From: JAUASW01 sp036880965
GTDB lineage: Bacteria > Pseudomonadota > Gammaproteobacteria > Burkholderiales > Burkholderiaceae_C
Reading direction: 5' to 3'
Assembly: GCF_036880965.1 (NCBI RefSeq)
Contig: NZ_JBAJMV010000001.1
Span: 62,001-126,000, forward strand
DNA: 64,000 nucleotides
Shown here one piece after another: positions 35,530 to 44,378 of the stretch. The notes under the pieces were generated by a model that made no database searches, was not told the origin of the DNA, and saw only the letters and a program-made list of their open reading frames with translations. Both the position numbers and the translations under genes were made by a program. How positions within the stretch are numbered: position 1 is the first letter of the stretch; the number at the start of each line of letters is the position of its first letter.

Positions 35530-36419
35530 TGGGCGGCGACACCCGTCCCTACCTTGGCCGCTTCGCGCCCTCTCCCACCGGGCCGCTGCATGCCGGCTCG
35601 CTGGTGGCGGCGCTGGCCAGCTGGCTCGACGCGCGAGCCCACGGCGGCCGCTGGCTGGTCCGCATCGAGGACGTGGACGGCCCGCGTTGCGTGGCCGGCG
35701 CTGACCGGACGATTCTTCAACAGCTTGCTGTCTGCGGCCTGCTGAGCGACGAGGAGCCGGTCTGGCAATCGCAGCGCGGCGAGATCTATCAGCAGGCGCT
35801 GAATCGCCTGCAGGCCATGGGCCTGGCCTATGGCTGCGCCTGCACCCGCGCCGACATCGCCCGTGCCTGGGAAGCCGCCGGCCAGAGCCAGCAGCGGCAT
35901 GGCGAGCTGGTCTATCCCGGCACCTGCCGCGCCGGCCTGCAGGGCCGGCAGCCACGCGCCTGGCGTTTGCTGACGCAAGGCAGCGGCATCATCGAATGGA
36001 CGGATCGCCGCCTGGGCCGGCAACGGCAGGATCTGGAGCGCGAGGTCGGCGATTTCGTTCTCAAGCGCGCCGACGGCCTCTGGGCCTACCAGCTGGCCGT
36101 GGTGGTGGATGACGCCCTGCAAGGCATCACGGACATCGTTCGCGGTGAAGACCTCGCCGACAACACGCCGCGCCAGATCTGGCTGCAGCGCCAGCTGGGC
36201 CTGCCGCTGCCGCGCTACCTGCACACGCCACTGGTGCTGGGCGAAAACGGCGAGAAGCTGTCCAAGCAGAATGGTGCAAAGGCGCTTGATCTTTCCGACC
36301 CGCTGGCTGCCCTGCGCCAGGCCGCTTGCGCACTCGGCCTGCACGCGGACGCCAGGCACTTGCCGGACTGGCTGGCAGCGGCGGTGCAAGCCTGGCGTGG
36401 CATGATGCCGGCCAGCTGA
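35529..36419 (+). CDS. gluQ: Glutamyl-Q tRNA(Asp) synthetase
   Basis: 296 residues, a truncated class I GluRS paralogue that lacks the anticodon-binding domain. It attaches glutamate to the queuosine at position 34 of tRNA-Asp. The HIGH-like block PTGPLHAGSLVAAL and KMSKS-like GEKLSKQNGAK are present, as is the zinc-type segment with CGCACTRAD and YPGTCR. In gammaproteobacteria gluQ usually follows dksA; here it is translationally coupled to lysR instead. A longer frame from 35286 is inside lysR and is rejected. Confidence 0.94.
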   Translation: MGGDTRPYLGRFAPSPTGPLHAGSLVAALASWLDARAHGGRWLVRIEDVDGPRCVAGADRTILQQLAVCGLLSDEEPVWQSQRGEIYQQALNRLQAMGLAYGCACTRADIARAWEAAGQSQQRHGELVYPGTCRAGLQGRQPRAWRLLTQGSGIIEWTDRRLGRQRQDLEREVGDFVLKRADGLWAYQLAVVVDDALQGITDIVRGEDLADNTPRQIWLQRQLGLPLPRYLHTPLVLGENGEKLSKQNGAKALDLSDPLAALRQAACALGLHADARHLPDWLAAAVQAWRGMMPAS

Positions 36420-36444
36420 ATTTTCCTGAAGAGAAAGACCCACC

Positions 36445-37167
36445 ATGAACACCACCCCAAGCGGCCTGCAGTTTGAAGACACGACCGAAGGCACGGGCGC
36501 CGTCGCCAAGTCCGGCCAGGACGTCACCGTCCACTACACCGGCTGGCTCTACAAGGACGGCGAAAAGGGTGCCAAGTTCGACTCCAGCAAGGACCGCAAC
36601 GACCCCTTCCAGTTCGAGCTCGATGGCGGCATGGTCATCGCCGGCTGGGACGAAGGCGTGCAGGGCATGAAGATCGGCGGCAAGCGCACGCTGATCATCC
36701 CGCCGCAACTGGGCTATGGCGCCCGTGGCGCTGGCGGCGTGATCCCGCCGAACGCGACGCTGCTGTTCGAAGTGGAGCTGCTGGGCCTGGCCGGCGGCGA
36801 TGAAGAAATCTCGCTGGACCTGAAGACCACCGAGAGCGGCCTGCAGTATCAGGACACCGTGGAAGGATCGGGCGACGAAGCCCGCGCCGGCCAGCGCGTC
36901 ACGGTGCACTACACCGGCTGGCTCTACAAGAACGGTACCCGCGGCAAGAAGTTCGACTCCAGCAAGGACCGTCGCGACCCCTTCCGCTTCCGCTTGGCCG
37001 GCGGTGAAGTGATCAAGGGCTGGGACGAAGGCGTGCAGGGCATGAAGATCGGCGGCACGCGCATGCTGGTGATTCCCTCGGAGCTGGGCTACGGCGCCCG
37101 CGGCGCCGGCGGCGTGATCCCGCCGAACGCCACGCTGCTGTTCGAAGTGGAACTTCTGGCGGTTTGA
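36445..37167 (+). CDS. Tandem FKBP-type peptidyl-prolyl isomerase
   Basis: 240 residues made of two complete FKBP domains (about 1-117 and 126-240). Over the 89 residues from VTVHYTGWLYK to the domain end the two copies are identical at 72 positions by my count, including all the usual active-site blocks (YTGWL, FDSSKDR, VI-GWDEGVQGMK, GYGARGAGGVIPPNATLLFEVELL). Each half alone matches the common 115-residue cytoplasmic FKBP. There is no signal peptide. The duplication looks recent or is kept alike by gene conversion. A terminator follows. Confidence 0.94.
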   Translation: MNTTPSGLQFEDTTEGTGAVAKSGQDVTVHYTGWLYKDGEKGAKFDSSKDRNDPFQFELDGGMVIAGWDEGVQGMKIGGKRTLIIPPQLGYGARGAGGVIPPNATLLFEVELLGLAGGDEEISLDLKTTESGLQYQDTVEGSGDEARAGQRVTVHYTGWLYKNGTRGKKFDSSKDRRDPFRFRLAGGEVIKGWDEGVQGMKIGGTRMLVIPSELGYGARGAGGVIPPNATLLFEVELLAV

Positions 37168-37187
37168 TAGCCGGGCAACAACATCAA

Positions 37188-37209
37188 GGGGCCGCGAGGC
37201 CCCTTTTTT
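37188..37209 (+). terminator. Rho-independent terminator after the FKBP gene
   Basis: GGGGCC (37188-37193), GNRA-type loop GCGA, GGCCCC (37198-37203), then six T residues (37204-37209). It begins 20 bases after the stop codon. Confidence 0.88.
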
Positions 37210-37234
37210 GTGCGCCACGGCCGGCCGCCAGCAT

Positions 37235-37240
37235 TAGCAT
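37235..37240 (+). promoter_or_regulatory. -10-like element before the mgtC-like gene
   Basis: TAGCAT ends six bases before the ATG at 37247. This is another near-leaderless candidate. Confidence 0.25.
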
Positions 37241-37246
37241 CGACGC

Positions 37247-38005
37247 ATGACCATGCTCGATCTCGACCACCTGCTGCACTACTGGAACGCCACGCAATGG
37301 GCCGCCAATGTGCTGATGCTGATGCATCTGATGGGCGCCATGCTGCTGGGCTTGATCCTCGGCTACGAGCGGGCGTACCACGGTCGAGCGGCGGGCATGC
37401 GCACCTATGCGCTGGTGTGCATGGCCTCCTGCGCGGTGACCATCCTCGTGGGCTATCCCGATCAGTGGTTCGGTGGCCATATGGCCGGCGGCGGCGCGCC
37501 GCCGATGCTGGACCCGACGCGCGTGATCCAGGGCGTGGTCACCGGCATCGGCTTTCTCTGTGCCGGCGTGATCATGCGCGAGGGCATGAACATATCGGGC
37601 CTCACCACCGCCGCCTCGATGTGGGCCGCCTCGGCCATCGGCATCGTGCTGGGCATGGGCTTCTATTTCGCGGCCATCGCGCTGACCTTGTTGTGCGCCA
37701 GCCTGATGATGTGGGGCGCCAAGCTCGAAGCCAAGCTGCCTTCGCACCCGGCCATCTCGGTGCTGATACGCGGCGCTCCGGGGCGAAAGTTCGAGCAGCG
37801 CGAGCTGTCATCCTTCAGCGATGGCATCGGCTACCGCTTCGCGCCAGGTTCGCTGTCCATTGAGAAGAAAGGCGACTGCGAGGAATGGCGCTTTGTCTGC
37901 ACCGCCAAACGCAACTTCCGCGGCGAGACACTGATCCGCTTTTCCAGTCGCCTGAACGACCTGCCTGGTGTTGCCGAGTACCGGGTGACCCACGCCCGAA
38001 ATTGA
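37247..38005 (+). CDS. MgtC/SapB family membrane protein
   Basis: 252 residues. The MgtC core covers residues about 20-160, with GLILGYERAYHGRAAGMRTYALVCMASCAV, then the conserved RVIQGVVTGIGFLCAGVIMREG and LTTAASMWAASAIGIVLGMGFY, giving four to five membrane helices. A cytoplasmic C-terminal ACT-like domain of about 90 residues follows. MgtC proteins affect magnesium starvation, acid growth and virulence, and MgtC inhibits the F-ATPase in Salmonella. There is no adjacent mgtA or mgtB, so the role here is open. Confidence 0.9.
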   Translation: MTMLDLDHLLHYWNATQWAANVLMLMHLMGAMLLGLILGYERAYHGRAAGMRTYALVCMASCAVTILVGYPDQWFGGHMAGGGAPPMLDPTRVIQGVVTGIGFLCAGVIMREGMNISGLTTAASMWAASAIGIVLGMGFYFAAIALTLLCASLMMWGAKLEAKLPSHPAISVLIRGAPGRKFEQRELSSFSDGIGYRFAPGSLSIEKKGDCEEWRFVCTAKRNFRGETLIRFSSRLNDLPGVAEYRVTHARN

Positions 38006-38026
38006 TGCTGTTCAGCGGCGTAGGCG

Positions 38027-38049
38027 GGCTGCTACCGCACGTAGCAGCC
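38027..38049. repeat. Perfect 9-base hairpin
   Basis: GGCTGCTAC (38027-38035), loop CGCAC, GTAGCAGCC (38041-38049). It lies 21 bases after the mgtC-like stop and has no T-tract. It may be a 3'-end stabiliser or the outer edge of the adjacent repeat element. Confidence 0.6.
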
Positions 38050-38081
38050 GTTCGCTTCGCGCTTGCAGAGGTCGGGCGGCA

Positions 38082-38316
38082 GGCACAGGCTGGCCCCGCC
38101 ACCGGGCTCAGGGTGCGCGGGTTGGCCTCTCGGCCAACTCCCCTCGGTGCTCGCATCACGGGCCGGCGGCGCGCAACTCGCTGCGCTCACCTTCGGCTCG
38201 CTCCGCTCAGACAGGGCGCGCCAAGTCAGTTGTTGAAGCGTGCTGCGCACGCCCGGCCCGTGCTGCTGCGCTCTCGGCCGCGCACAAATCGCCCGGCAGC
38301 GGGGCCAGCCTGTGCC
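38082..38316. repeat. Palindromic MITE/BIME-like element A
   Basis: Bounded by 26-base inverted ends (38082-38107 and 38291-38316, two mismatches; ends read GGCACAGGCTGGCCCCGC). It contains a conserved core (about 38132-38280) shared, inverted, with element B. Internal stems: GGCGCGC (38168-38174) with GCGCGCC (38216-38222), and GCGTGC (38238-38243) with GCACGC (38247-38252). Confidence 0.75.
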
Positions 38317-38360
38317 GGCGAGGGGTCGTGGCCTGCGAGCAAACACCCCCACGCGGCGCT

Positions 38361-38602
38361 GCGTTGCACGGTGACCCGGGCAGCTGCGCGGTGAATGCAA
38401 GGGGCCGAGCAGCACAGCGGCTCGGGGCAGCACGCGCAGCGTGCCTCAACGACTGACTTGGCACGCCCTGTCTGAGCGCAACGAACGAAGTGAGAGAAGC
38501 GAGTTGCGTGCCGCCCCGAGTTGCGAGCAGCGCAGGGAAGTCGGCCTGCAAGGCCGGCCCCCTTGCCTGAACCGTGCGGCTGCCCGGGTTGCCGTGCAAC
38601 GC
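38361..38602. repeat. Palindromic MITE/BIME-like element B, inverted relative to A
   Basis: Bounded by inverted ends of about 46 bases (38361-38406 and 38556-38602; ends read GCGTTGCACGG). The core (about 38402-38554) is the reverse complement of the core of element A. Its stems are GGCACGC (38460-38466) with GCGTGCC (38506-38512), and GCACGC (38430-38435) with GCGTGC (38439-38444). These differ from A by paired, pairing-preserving changes. Confidence 0.75.
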
Positions 38603-38670
38603 TCTCCCGAAGTGGCTTCGCGAGTGGCTGCAACGTGCCGTCAAGAGACCTCCACCCTTGAGCAAGTACA

Positions 38671-38700
38671 AAGAAAAAGGCCGACCTCGAAAGGTCGGCC
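38671..38700 (-). terminator. Rho-independent terminator of the metalloprotease gene
   Basis: GGCCGACCT (38679-38687), loop CGAA, AGGTCGGCC (38692-38700). On the minus strand the stem is followed by a T-rich run (complement of AAAGAAAAA). It lies 25 bases after the stop of the minus-strand metalloprotease. Confidence 0.85.
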
Positions 38701-38724
38701 TCGTCATCTGGTGCAGGTGCAGCT

Positions 38725-41334
38725 TCAGTCGCCCGTTGGCCAGCAGGTTTGCTCGTCCATGCCCGTCCTGATGATCACCGGGCTCGCACCCGCAGAACTG
38801 TTGTCGGCCATCTTCGGGTCGAGCACCTTGCCGGCATAGTCGGCCAGGGCCGCCAGGTGGGCGCGCTGCACGCGGTCGCCCGCGGCACCGGCCTTGGCGG
38901 CCAGCAGGCCGCGCAGTTCGCCCAGCTCGGAGCGAACCAGGGCCTTGCTGTCGTCGCCTGCCGAAGAACCAGCCGCATTGACGCGCTCGCCCAGGAGCTC
39001 CAGATAGACGCGCTGCAGATTGCGGCGCGCCGGCTGGATCTTGGCGCCGCTGCTCAGCTCGGTGAACACGCCGGCACGCAGGTCGGCCAGCAGCTCATCG
39101 GTGCGGTAGGCCTTGTCGCCGCCGGCGGCTTCCTGGTTCTGCATGCGAGCCATGCGCGAACGGTCCAGCAGGCCGCGCAAGACATTGCGCTGGCTGTTCA
39201 GCAGCATGGTGCCCGGGGCAGACGGGCGCAGACGCTCGGTGATCAAAGGGTCCAGGATCCAGGTCGGCGTGGCGAGCAATTGCTCGGACAGGAACTTCAC
39301 GGCGCGGACCTGCTTGTCCTTGGGGGTGGGCGTGAAGATGGCACCTGGCTGGTCGCCATGCTTGTTCTGCGTGCTGTAGCTGCCGACCACGGCCACCACA
39401 TGGCCCAGCTCACGGTTCCACTGGCCCCAGGTGGCGCCGTACAGCTCTTCCAGCGCCTTGTCTTCGCGGGCGTCCTTCAGCGTCATGCCGGGCAGCATCT
39501 TGACGATGCGCTTGAGGTTCTTGGTGCCCAGCGTGGTGGCCGTCACCGCGTCGGCGTCACCCACCGCCTCGGTGTTCTCGCCCAGGTCGCCTTCGCCCTT
39601 GGGCGTGCTGAAACGCAGCCAGGGCTTGCTGTCCTGTTCACGCACCATGGCGTTGAGCACAGTGCGCTCCGCCTCAGGCGTCTTGGCGCCCGGCACCGGC
39701 ATATAGCCCCACTTGGTGGCGAAGATGTCGTAGGGGCCGATCTTGGGGATCAGCAGCGCCGGATCGACCTTGTCTTCCGGCTGCACCAGGTAGTTGAAGC
39801 GGCTGTAGTCCATCAGCGTGGCGACATGGCTCATCTCCTTCAGCCACTTCGGATCGCGCAGCTTCTCGACCGGGTACAGCGAGCTCGACTTCATGTTGTG
39901 CGGGAAGCCCAGCGAATGGCCCACTTCGTGCGTCACCACATAGGCCACCAGGTCGCCCATCAGGTCGTCGGGCAGCGGCAGCTTCTGGGCGCGCGGATCG
40001 ACGGCGCCGACCTGGGTCACGTACCAATCACGCTGCAGCTGCATGATGTTGTGATACATGACGATGTTGGCGTTCAGGATCTCGCCGGTGCGCGGATCGC
40101 TGAGGTGCGGACCATAGGCATTGGCCACCGGCGACGGCACCCAGCGAATGATGCTGTAGCGAACGTCGGCCGGATCGAACTCGGGGTCCTCTTCCTTGGT
40201 CGGGAAGGGGCGCGCCTGGATCGCATTCTTGAAGCCGGCGGCCTCGAACGCGACGTTCCATTGCTCGACGCCCTTCTTCACGTAGGGCACGATGTTGGCC
40301 GGCGTGGCGCTGTCGATGTACCAGACCACGGGCTTGACCGGCTCGCTGACCGCGGCCGTCGGGTCCTTCTTTTCGAGCCGCCAGCGGGTGATCAGGCGCT
40401 CGCGCTTGCTTTCATGCTCGTCGCTGCCGTAGTCGACGCGCGAGATGTTGAAGAAGCCGACGCGGTCGTCCATCAGGCGCGGCATCATCGGCTGCTCGGG
40501 CAGCTTGACGATGTTGTAGGCCACGTTGACGCTGCCGCTGCGTGCTGGCGGCGCAGGCTGCGGCGGCATGCCCGGGATCGTGGGCATGTTGAATGCAGGC
40601 ATCAAGCCATAGGTCTGCACGGCATCCACGCGCAGGCTGCCGGGGAAGGCCTTGGAGCTGTCGACGAAGCTGCGCGAGCTGTCCAGGCCGGTGCCGCGCA
40701 CAACCTGCCGGGCCGAGAAGTCGCCCACTTCGGTGGTGAACAGCTTGCTCACCTCGATCACCGGCGAGCCGTCCTTGGCGAAGGCTTCGACGGGATAGCT
40801 GGCCAGGATGGTGTCACGCTGCGAGCCCTGCACGGCCGGCGCGATGGCGCGGCCGGGGTCGCTCACGTAGGCGTGCGACACCGTCTGGAACAGGACCTTG
40901 TTGCCCTTCAGGACGAAGCGCACCACGTCTTCATTGATCTCGCGGCCGATGTGGTCCGTGCCGGTGGGCACGGCCATGGCCGTGGCCACCATCAGCAACT
41001 GCTGGTCCAGCATGGCCTTCGGGATCTCGAAATACAGCTTGCTCTTGATCGTGTGGATCTTGAACAGGCCGTCCTGCGTCTTGGCGTCCGCGGTGATGAC
41101 CTTGTCGTATGGCTTGGGTTCATCGGCACCGGGCGGTGGCGTCATCGCAGCAGCAGGGCCGGACGCGGCAGCACCGGTCGGACGCGCGGCCGGCGCATCC
41201 TGGCCGGGCTTGCCCGGCGTTGACGGCGTCGTCGGCGCCGGTGTCTTGGGAGCGGGCGCCTCGGCGGCAGTGGCCGCAACGGCGATCAGGGCCAGCGACA
41301 GGAGGCTGGCCAGAGGGGTCATACGAAGGTGCAT
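38725..41334 (-). CDS. Secreted zinc-dependent metalloprotease (DUF5117/DUF4953 type)
   Basis: 869 residues. The signal peptide is MTPLASLLSLALIAVAATAAEA, followed by a Pro/Ala/Thr linker (about 30-75). The body shows the family pattern: RFVLKGNKVLFQTVSHAYVSDPGRAI early, then the zinc site HEVGHSLGFPHN, with His469, Glu470, His473 and His479 (HExxHxxGxxH, metzincin-like). The architecture matches DUF5117-DUF5118-DUF4953 proteins, which are large periplasmic or secreted proteases of unknown substrate. The start at 41334 gives the signal peptide; an upstream in-frame Met at 41433 does not. It has its own terminator. Confidence 0.88.
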   Translation of the reverse strand: MHLRMTPLASLLSLALIAVAATAAEAPAPKTPAPTTPSTPGKPGQDAPAARPTGAAASGPAAAMTPPPGADEPKPYDKVITADAKTQDGLFKIHTIKSKLYFEIPKAMLDQQLLMVATAMAVPTGTDHIGREINEDVVRFVLKGNKVLFQTVSHAYVSDPGRAIAPAVQGSQRDTILASYPVEAFAKDGSPVIEVSKLFTTEVGDFSARQVVRGTGLDSSRSFVDSSKAFPGSLRVDAVQTYGLMPAFNMPTIPGMPPQPAPPARSGSVNVAYNIVKLPEQPMMPRLMDDRVGFFNISRVDYGSDEHESKRERLITRWRLEKKDPTAAVSEPVKPVVWYIDSATPANIVPYVKKGVEQWNVAFEAAGFKNAIQARPFPTKEEDPEFDPADVRYSIIRWVPSPVANAYGPHLSDPRTGEILNANIVMYHNIMQLQRDWYVTQVGAVDPRAQKLPLPDDLMGDLVAYVVTHEVGHSLGFPHNMKSSSLYPVEKLRDPKWLKEMSHVATLMDYSRFNYLVQPEDKVDPALLIPKIGPYDIFATKWGYMPVPGAKTPEAERTVLNAMVREQDSKPWLRFSTPKGEGDLGENTEAVGDADAVTATTLGTKNLKRIVKMLPGMTLKDAREDKALEELYGATWGQWNRELGHVVAVVGSYSTQNKHGDQPGAIFTPTPKDKQVRAVKFLSEQLLATPTWILDPLITERLRPSAPGTMLLNSQRNVLRGLLDRSRMARMQNQEAAGGDKAYRTDELLADLRAGVFTELSSGAKIQPARRNLQRVYLELLGERVNAAGSSAGDDSKALVRSELGELRGLLAAKAGAAGDRVQRAHLAALADYAGKVLDPKMADNSSAGASPVIIRTGMDEQTCWPTGD

Positions 41335-41534
41335 GGCAATCCCGCGTCTTTCTCGTGGAAGGATGGATGGGTGAAGCGGCTGGCCGCGCCACCTGGGCGG
41401 CATTGCGGCGGCGGCAAATGATAGGCGGGGCAAGCCGGCGGCGATCTCGGGATGTGCCCCGGTGTGCCGACCTGACCTCTGGCACTGGATGCCGAGGGTA
41501 AAGCCTGACAGCTCAAGCCCCTGCCGCTTGACAC

Positions 41535-44378
41535 TCAGTCGTACACACCCTTCTCCGGCCTTCTCGCCAGCACCGCGATCGGCGGTGCCCAGCGGTCGCC
41601 GCGGGTCTTCTTCGAGGTGATGAGCGTGATCTCGCTCGGCTCGAAGACCTCGACGTTGTGCGTGATCGGCGTGGTCAGCAGGTACTGCGCGCGGGTCGAG
41701 CGCAGGAAGTGGCCGACCAGCTGGATGTTGCGCACGTCCAGGTGGGCAAACGGTTCGTCGATGAAGACGAAGCCGCCCGGCGTCTCGTCGTCCTTCATCA
41801 GGCCCACCAGGAGAATCAGGCTCTTCAGCACCTGCTGGCCGCCCGAGGCTTCGCCGTCGTTCAGGCCGACTTCGCCCTTGCCGTCGAAGTTGAACTTCAC
41901 ATGCAGGCCGGCCTGGGCCAGCACGGTGTCGTCGTTGTCCAGGTGCGGCAATTCGGCTTGAGCATTGACGCCAGCCAGTTCACCGAGCTCCTGCACATTC
42001 TTCTTGTAGCGGCGCACGGTGGCACGCAGCACGTCGATGTAGCGCTCGCGAGCGTTGAACGCGGCAATGCGCGCCATCTCGTTGCTGGCGCGGCGATCTT
42101 CCAGCTGCGTGGTCTGCTCCAGCACCGAGACGCTCATGCGCGCATGGCGTTCCTGGACCTGCGGGTCGACTTCCCAGGTGCCGTTGTTGAGGCCTGTGTC
42201 CAGCTCCTGCTGCACATGGCGCATCGCGATCTCGGCCTGCTTGGCGTTCTCGAATTCATCGCGCAGCGATGCAATGCGGGAGGGCTGCACCCAGCTCGAT
42301 GGGAAAGCCGCCCTCGCCTCGCGCGATGCCTTGGCTGCAGCGCGCAGCTCATCGCGCCGGCCTTCATGCTCGCGCTGCACGCGCAGCACATTGGCCTCGC
42401 TGGCCTTCAGGCCGCCCTGCGCGGCTTCGTAGTCGCGCTCGCTGCGGGTCGATTGCGTCAGCGCACGGTCATGTTCCTGGTCGAGCTGGCCCATGCGTGT
42501 TGACGCCTCGACGCGGGCTTGGCGCAGGGCCGGCAGGCGGGCGCGGGCTTCAGCGAAATCAGCACCCCGCTCGGCCAGCTCCTGCGCCGCCTTGTGGCCT
42601 TGCGCCGCACGCTGAACGTCCTTGAGCTGACGCTCGACCTCGGCCTGCTCCTTGGCAATGCGGGTCAGCTCGGCGTCATAGCGCGTGAGCTCGCGCTCCA
42701 GCGCACCGCGTTGCGAGTCCAGCGCCGAGACGCCGAACTGGTAGTCGCGCGGCTCAACCCAGAGGCTGCGGCCGCCACGGCCGTCGCGGTAATAGGCATC
42801 GGGCGTGATCCATTCGCCGCCCGATTTTGTGGATTGCTGGGCGCCGGCTTCCGTGTCCTTCACGCAGCGGATGCTGGCAAGCTGGCGCAGCAACCAGCCC
42901 GGCAGTTTGGCATTGACCTTCAAGGCGGCCAGCAAGGAATCCTTGGGAACCTGCGCCGGCACCGTCTCGCCATCGGCCACCACGTAATGGCGGTAACGCT
43001 CCTTGGCTGCCAGCGCGAAGGCGCGAGATTCGTCGCTTGAATGCGCGAGCACGACAACCCAGCGCGAGGGCCGCAGCATGCCTTCCGCTGCGGCACGCCA
43101 GGCTTCGTCGGCGATGTCGATGCAGTCGGCCAGCACGTGGTGCACGATGCCAGCCTCATCGAGCGCCTTGCGAAAGCGCGTCACTTCCACCGGTGGCGGC
43201 GGCAGGCGCTGGCCGGTCAGCGCTTCCATCGCGGCCTGCGCCTTGCGGCTCTGGTCGTTGGCGCGGGTGTAGGCCTCGCGCAGCTGATGCTGCTGACCGC
43301 TCAGACTGGCCAGTCGTTCGCCCAGTTCCTTCGCGTCGGTCTCGACGGCGGCCAGCGCCTTCAGTTCCTCCTCGCGCTTGCTCAGCAACTCCAGCGGCCG
43401 CTCGGCCTCGCGAGCGGCGTCGAAGTCTGCGCGCGCCTGCTTGCGCTGTGCCTCCAGTTCGACGAGCTTGTGCTTGGCCGCTTCATGCGCGACGAAGAGC
43501 GAATGCAGCTCGGCGCGCTTGGCACTCATCTGGCGCTGGTCCTGCGCCGCGAAGAGGCGCTGGCGATGCAGCTCGCGCAGATGGTTGGCGGTGCGCTGGC
43601 GGCCTTCGGACCATTGCAGGACCGGCAGCACCTCGGTGGCCAGGCGCTCGCGTTCCTTCAGGCGCAGCTGGTACTGCTGATAGCTGTTGACGCGATTGGC
43701 CAGGTCCGACACCTGGGCCTGGGTGTGTGAAAGCTCATGCGCGGCCTGCTCCACTTCCTTCAGCAATTGCTGCTGATGGTTGCGGGCCTGTTCGTAGCGG
43801 TCCAGCACTTCCTGGTCGCCGAAAACCTCGAACACCAGGCGCAGGAGTTCCTTGGGGCTCAGCTCGCAGAGCCGGTCGGTCTGGCCCTGCTCAAGCGCCA
43901 GCACGCGGCCGATGGCGCGCGTGAGGCCCGCGGCTTCGAGGCGGCGCTTCCAGGCTTCGATGCCCAGCCATTCCTTGTCGGGGCGCTTGGCGAGCTCCTC
44001 GATCTCGTGGACGCCTTCGACCAGGATGTATTTGCGCTGCCAGTCGCCGCCGTGGCGCTCGATGCGGCAGGCCAGCGTCACCTGGTCGGCATAGAGCAGC
44101 GAGCTGGCAAACGGACGGCTCGAGTTCTGGCGGCCGCGCGGGCGGTTGTCCACCAGGGCGCGCAGCCAGGCGGTGTCGGCATTGGCATGGCGCGCATAGG
44201 TGCGGAAGGTGCGGCCGCCCGAGCACTCAAGGCCCAGCAGGGTGCGCATTGCGTCCAGGAGCGTCGTCTTGCCCGAGCCATTGGGCCCGGCGATGGTGAT
44301 GATGGCGCCGTCCAGCGGCATCGAGACGCGCTGGCAGTAGTCCCAGTGCAGCAGTTCCAGCGATTGCAGGTGAAACAT
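41535..44378 (-). CDS. mksB: SMC-like condensin ATPase, MksB type
   Basis: 947 residues, ABC-type SMC ATPase. Walker A GPNGSGKTT is at 31-39. Long coiled coils flank a central hinge-like domain (residues about 400-560, including VTPDAYYRDGRGG-like sequence). At the C-terminus are signature ASGGQ (844-848), Walker B FVFIDEP (Asp874, Glu875) and a D-loop AHLD. All ATPase motifs are intact. The length is near MksB (about 900-950 residues) and well below MukB or canonical SMC. It is the third gene of a coupled MksF-MksE-MksB set; its ATG overlaps the mksE stop by one base. MksBEF condensins compact chromosomes; related Wadjet JetABC sets restrict plasmids but carry JetD, not seen here. Confidence 0.82.
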   Translation of the reverse strand: MFHLQSLELLHWDYCQRVSMPLDGAIITIAGPNGSGKTTLLDAMRTLLGLECSGGRTFRTYARHANADTAWLRALVDNRPRGRQNSSRPFASSLLYADQVTLACRIERHGGDWQRKYILVEGVHEIEELAKRPDKEWLGIEAWKRRLEAAGLTRAIGRVLALEQGQTDRLCELSPKELLRLVFEVFGDQEVLDRYEQARNHQQQLLKEVEQAAHELSHTQAQVSDLANRVNSYQQYQLRLKERERLATEVLPVLQWSEGRQRTANHLRELHRQRLFAAQDQRQMSAKRAELHSLFVAHEAAKHKLVELEAQRKQARADFDAAREAERPLELLSKREEELKALAAVETDAKELGERLASLSGQQHQLREAYTRANDQSRKAQAAMEALTGQRLPPPPVEVTRFRKALDEAGIVHHVLADCIDIADEAWRAAAEGMLRPSRWVVVLAHSSDESRAFALAAKERYRHYVVADGETVPAQVPKDSLLAALKVNAKLPGWLLRQLASIRCVKDTEAGAQQSTKSGGEWITPDAYYRDGRGGRSLWVEPRDYQFGVSALDSQRGALERELTRYDAELTRIAKEQAEVERQLKDVQRAAQGHKAAQELAERGADFAEARARLPALRQARVEASTRMGQLDQEHDRALTQSTRSERDYEAAQGGLKASEANVLRVQREHEGRRDELRAAAKASREARAAFPSSWVQPSRIASLRDEFENAKQAEIAMRHVQQELDTGLNNGTWEVDPQVQERHARMSVSVLEQTTQLEDRRASNEMARIAAFNARERYIDVLRATVRRYKKNVQELGELAGVNAQAELPHLDNDDTVLAQAGLHVKFNFDGKGEVGLNDGEASGGQQVLKSLILLVGLMKDDETPGGFVFIDEPFAHLDVRNIQLVGHFLRSTRAQYLLTTPITHNVEVFEPSEITLITSKKTRGDRWAPPIAVLARRPEKGVYD

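Larger units (their letters stand above)
38006..38724. other. Gene-free region filled with inverted repeats
   Basis: No credible gene lies in these 719 bases; the open frames are products of GC-rich repeat sequence. It holds a perfect hairpin (38027-38049), two palindromic elements in opposite orientation (38082-38316 and 38361-38602), and the metalloprotease terminator (38671-38700). Confidence 0.8.

Noticed and set aside
38032..38707. Several overlapping open frames in the repeat region
   Set aside because: They come from the inverted repeats, have no start signals, and translate to similar Arg/Ala-rich junk on both strands.
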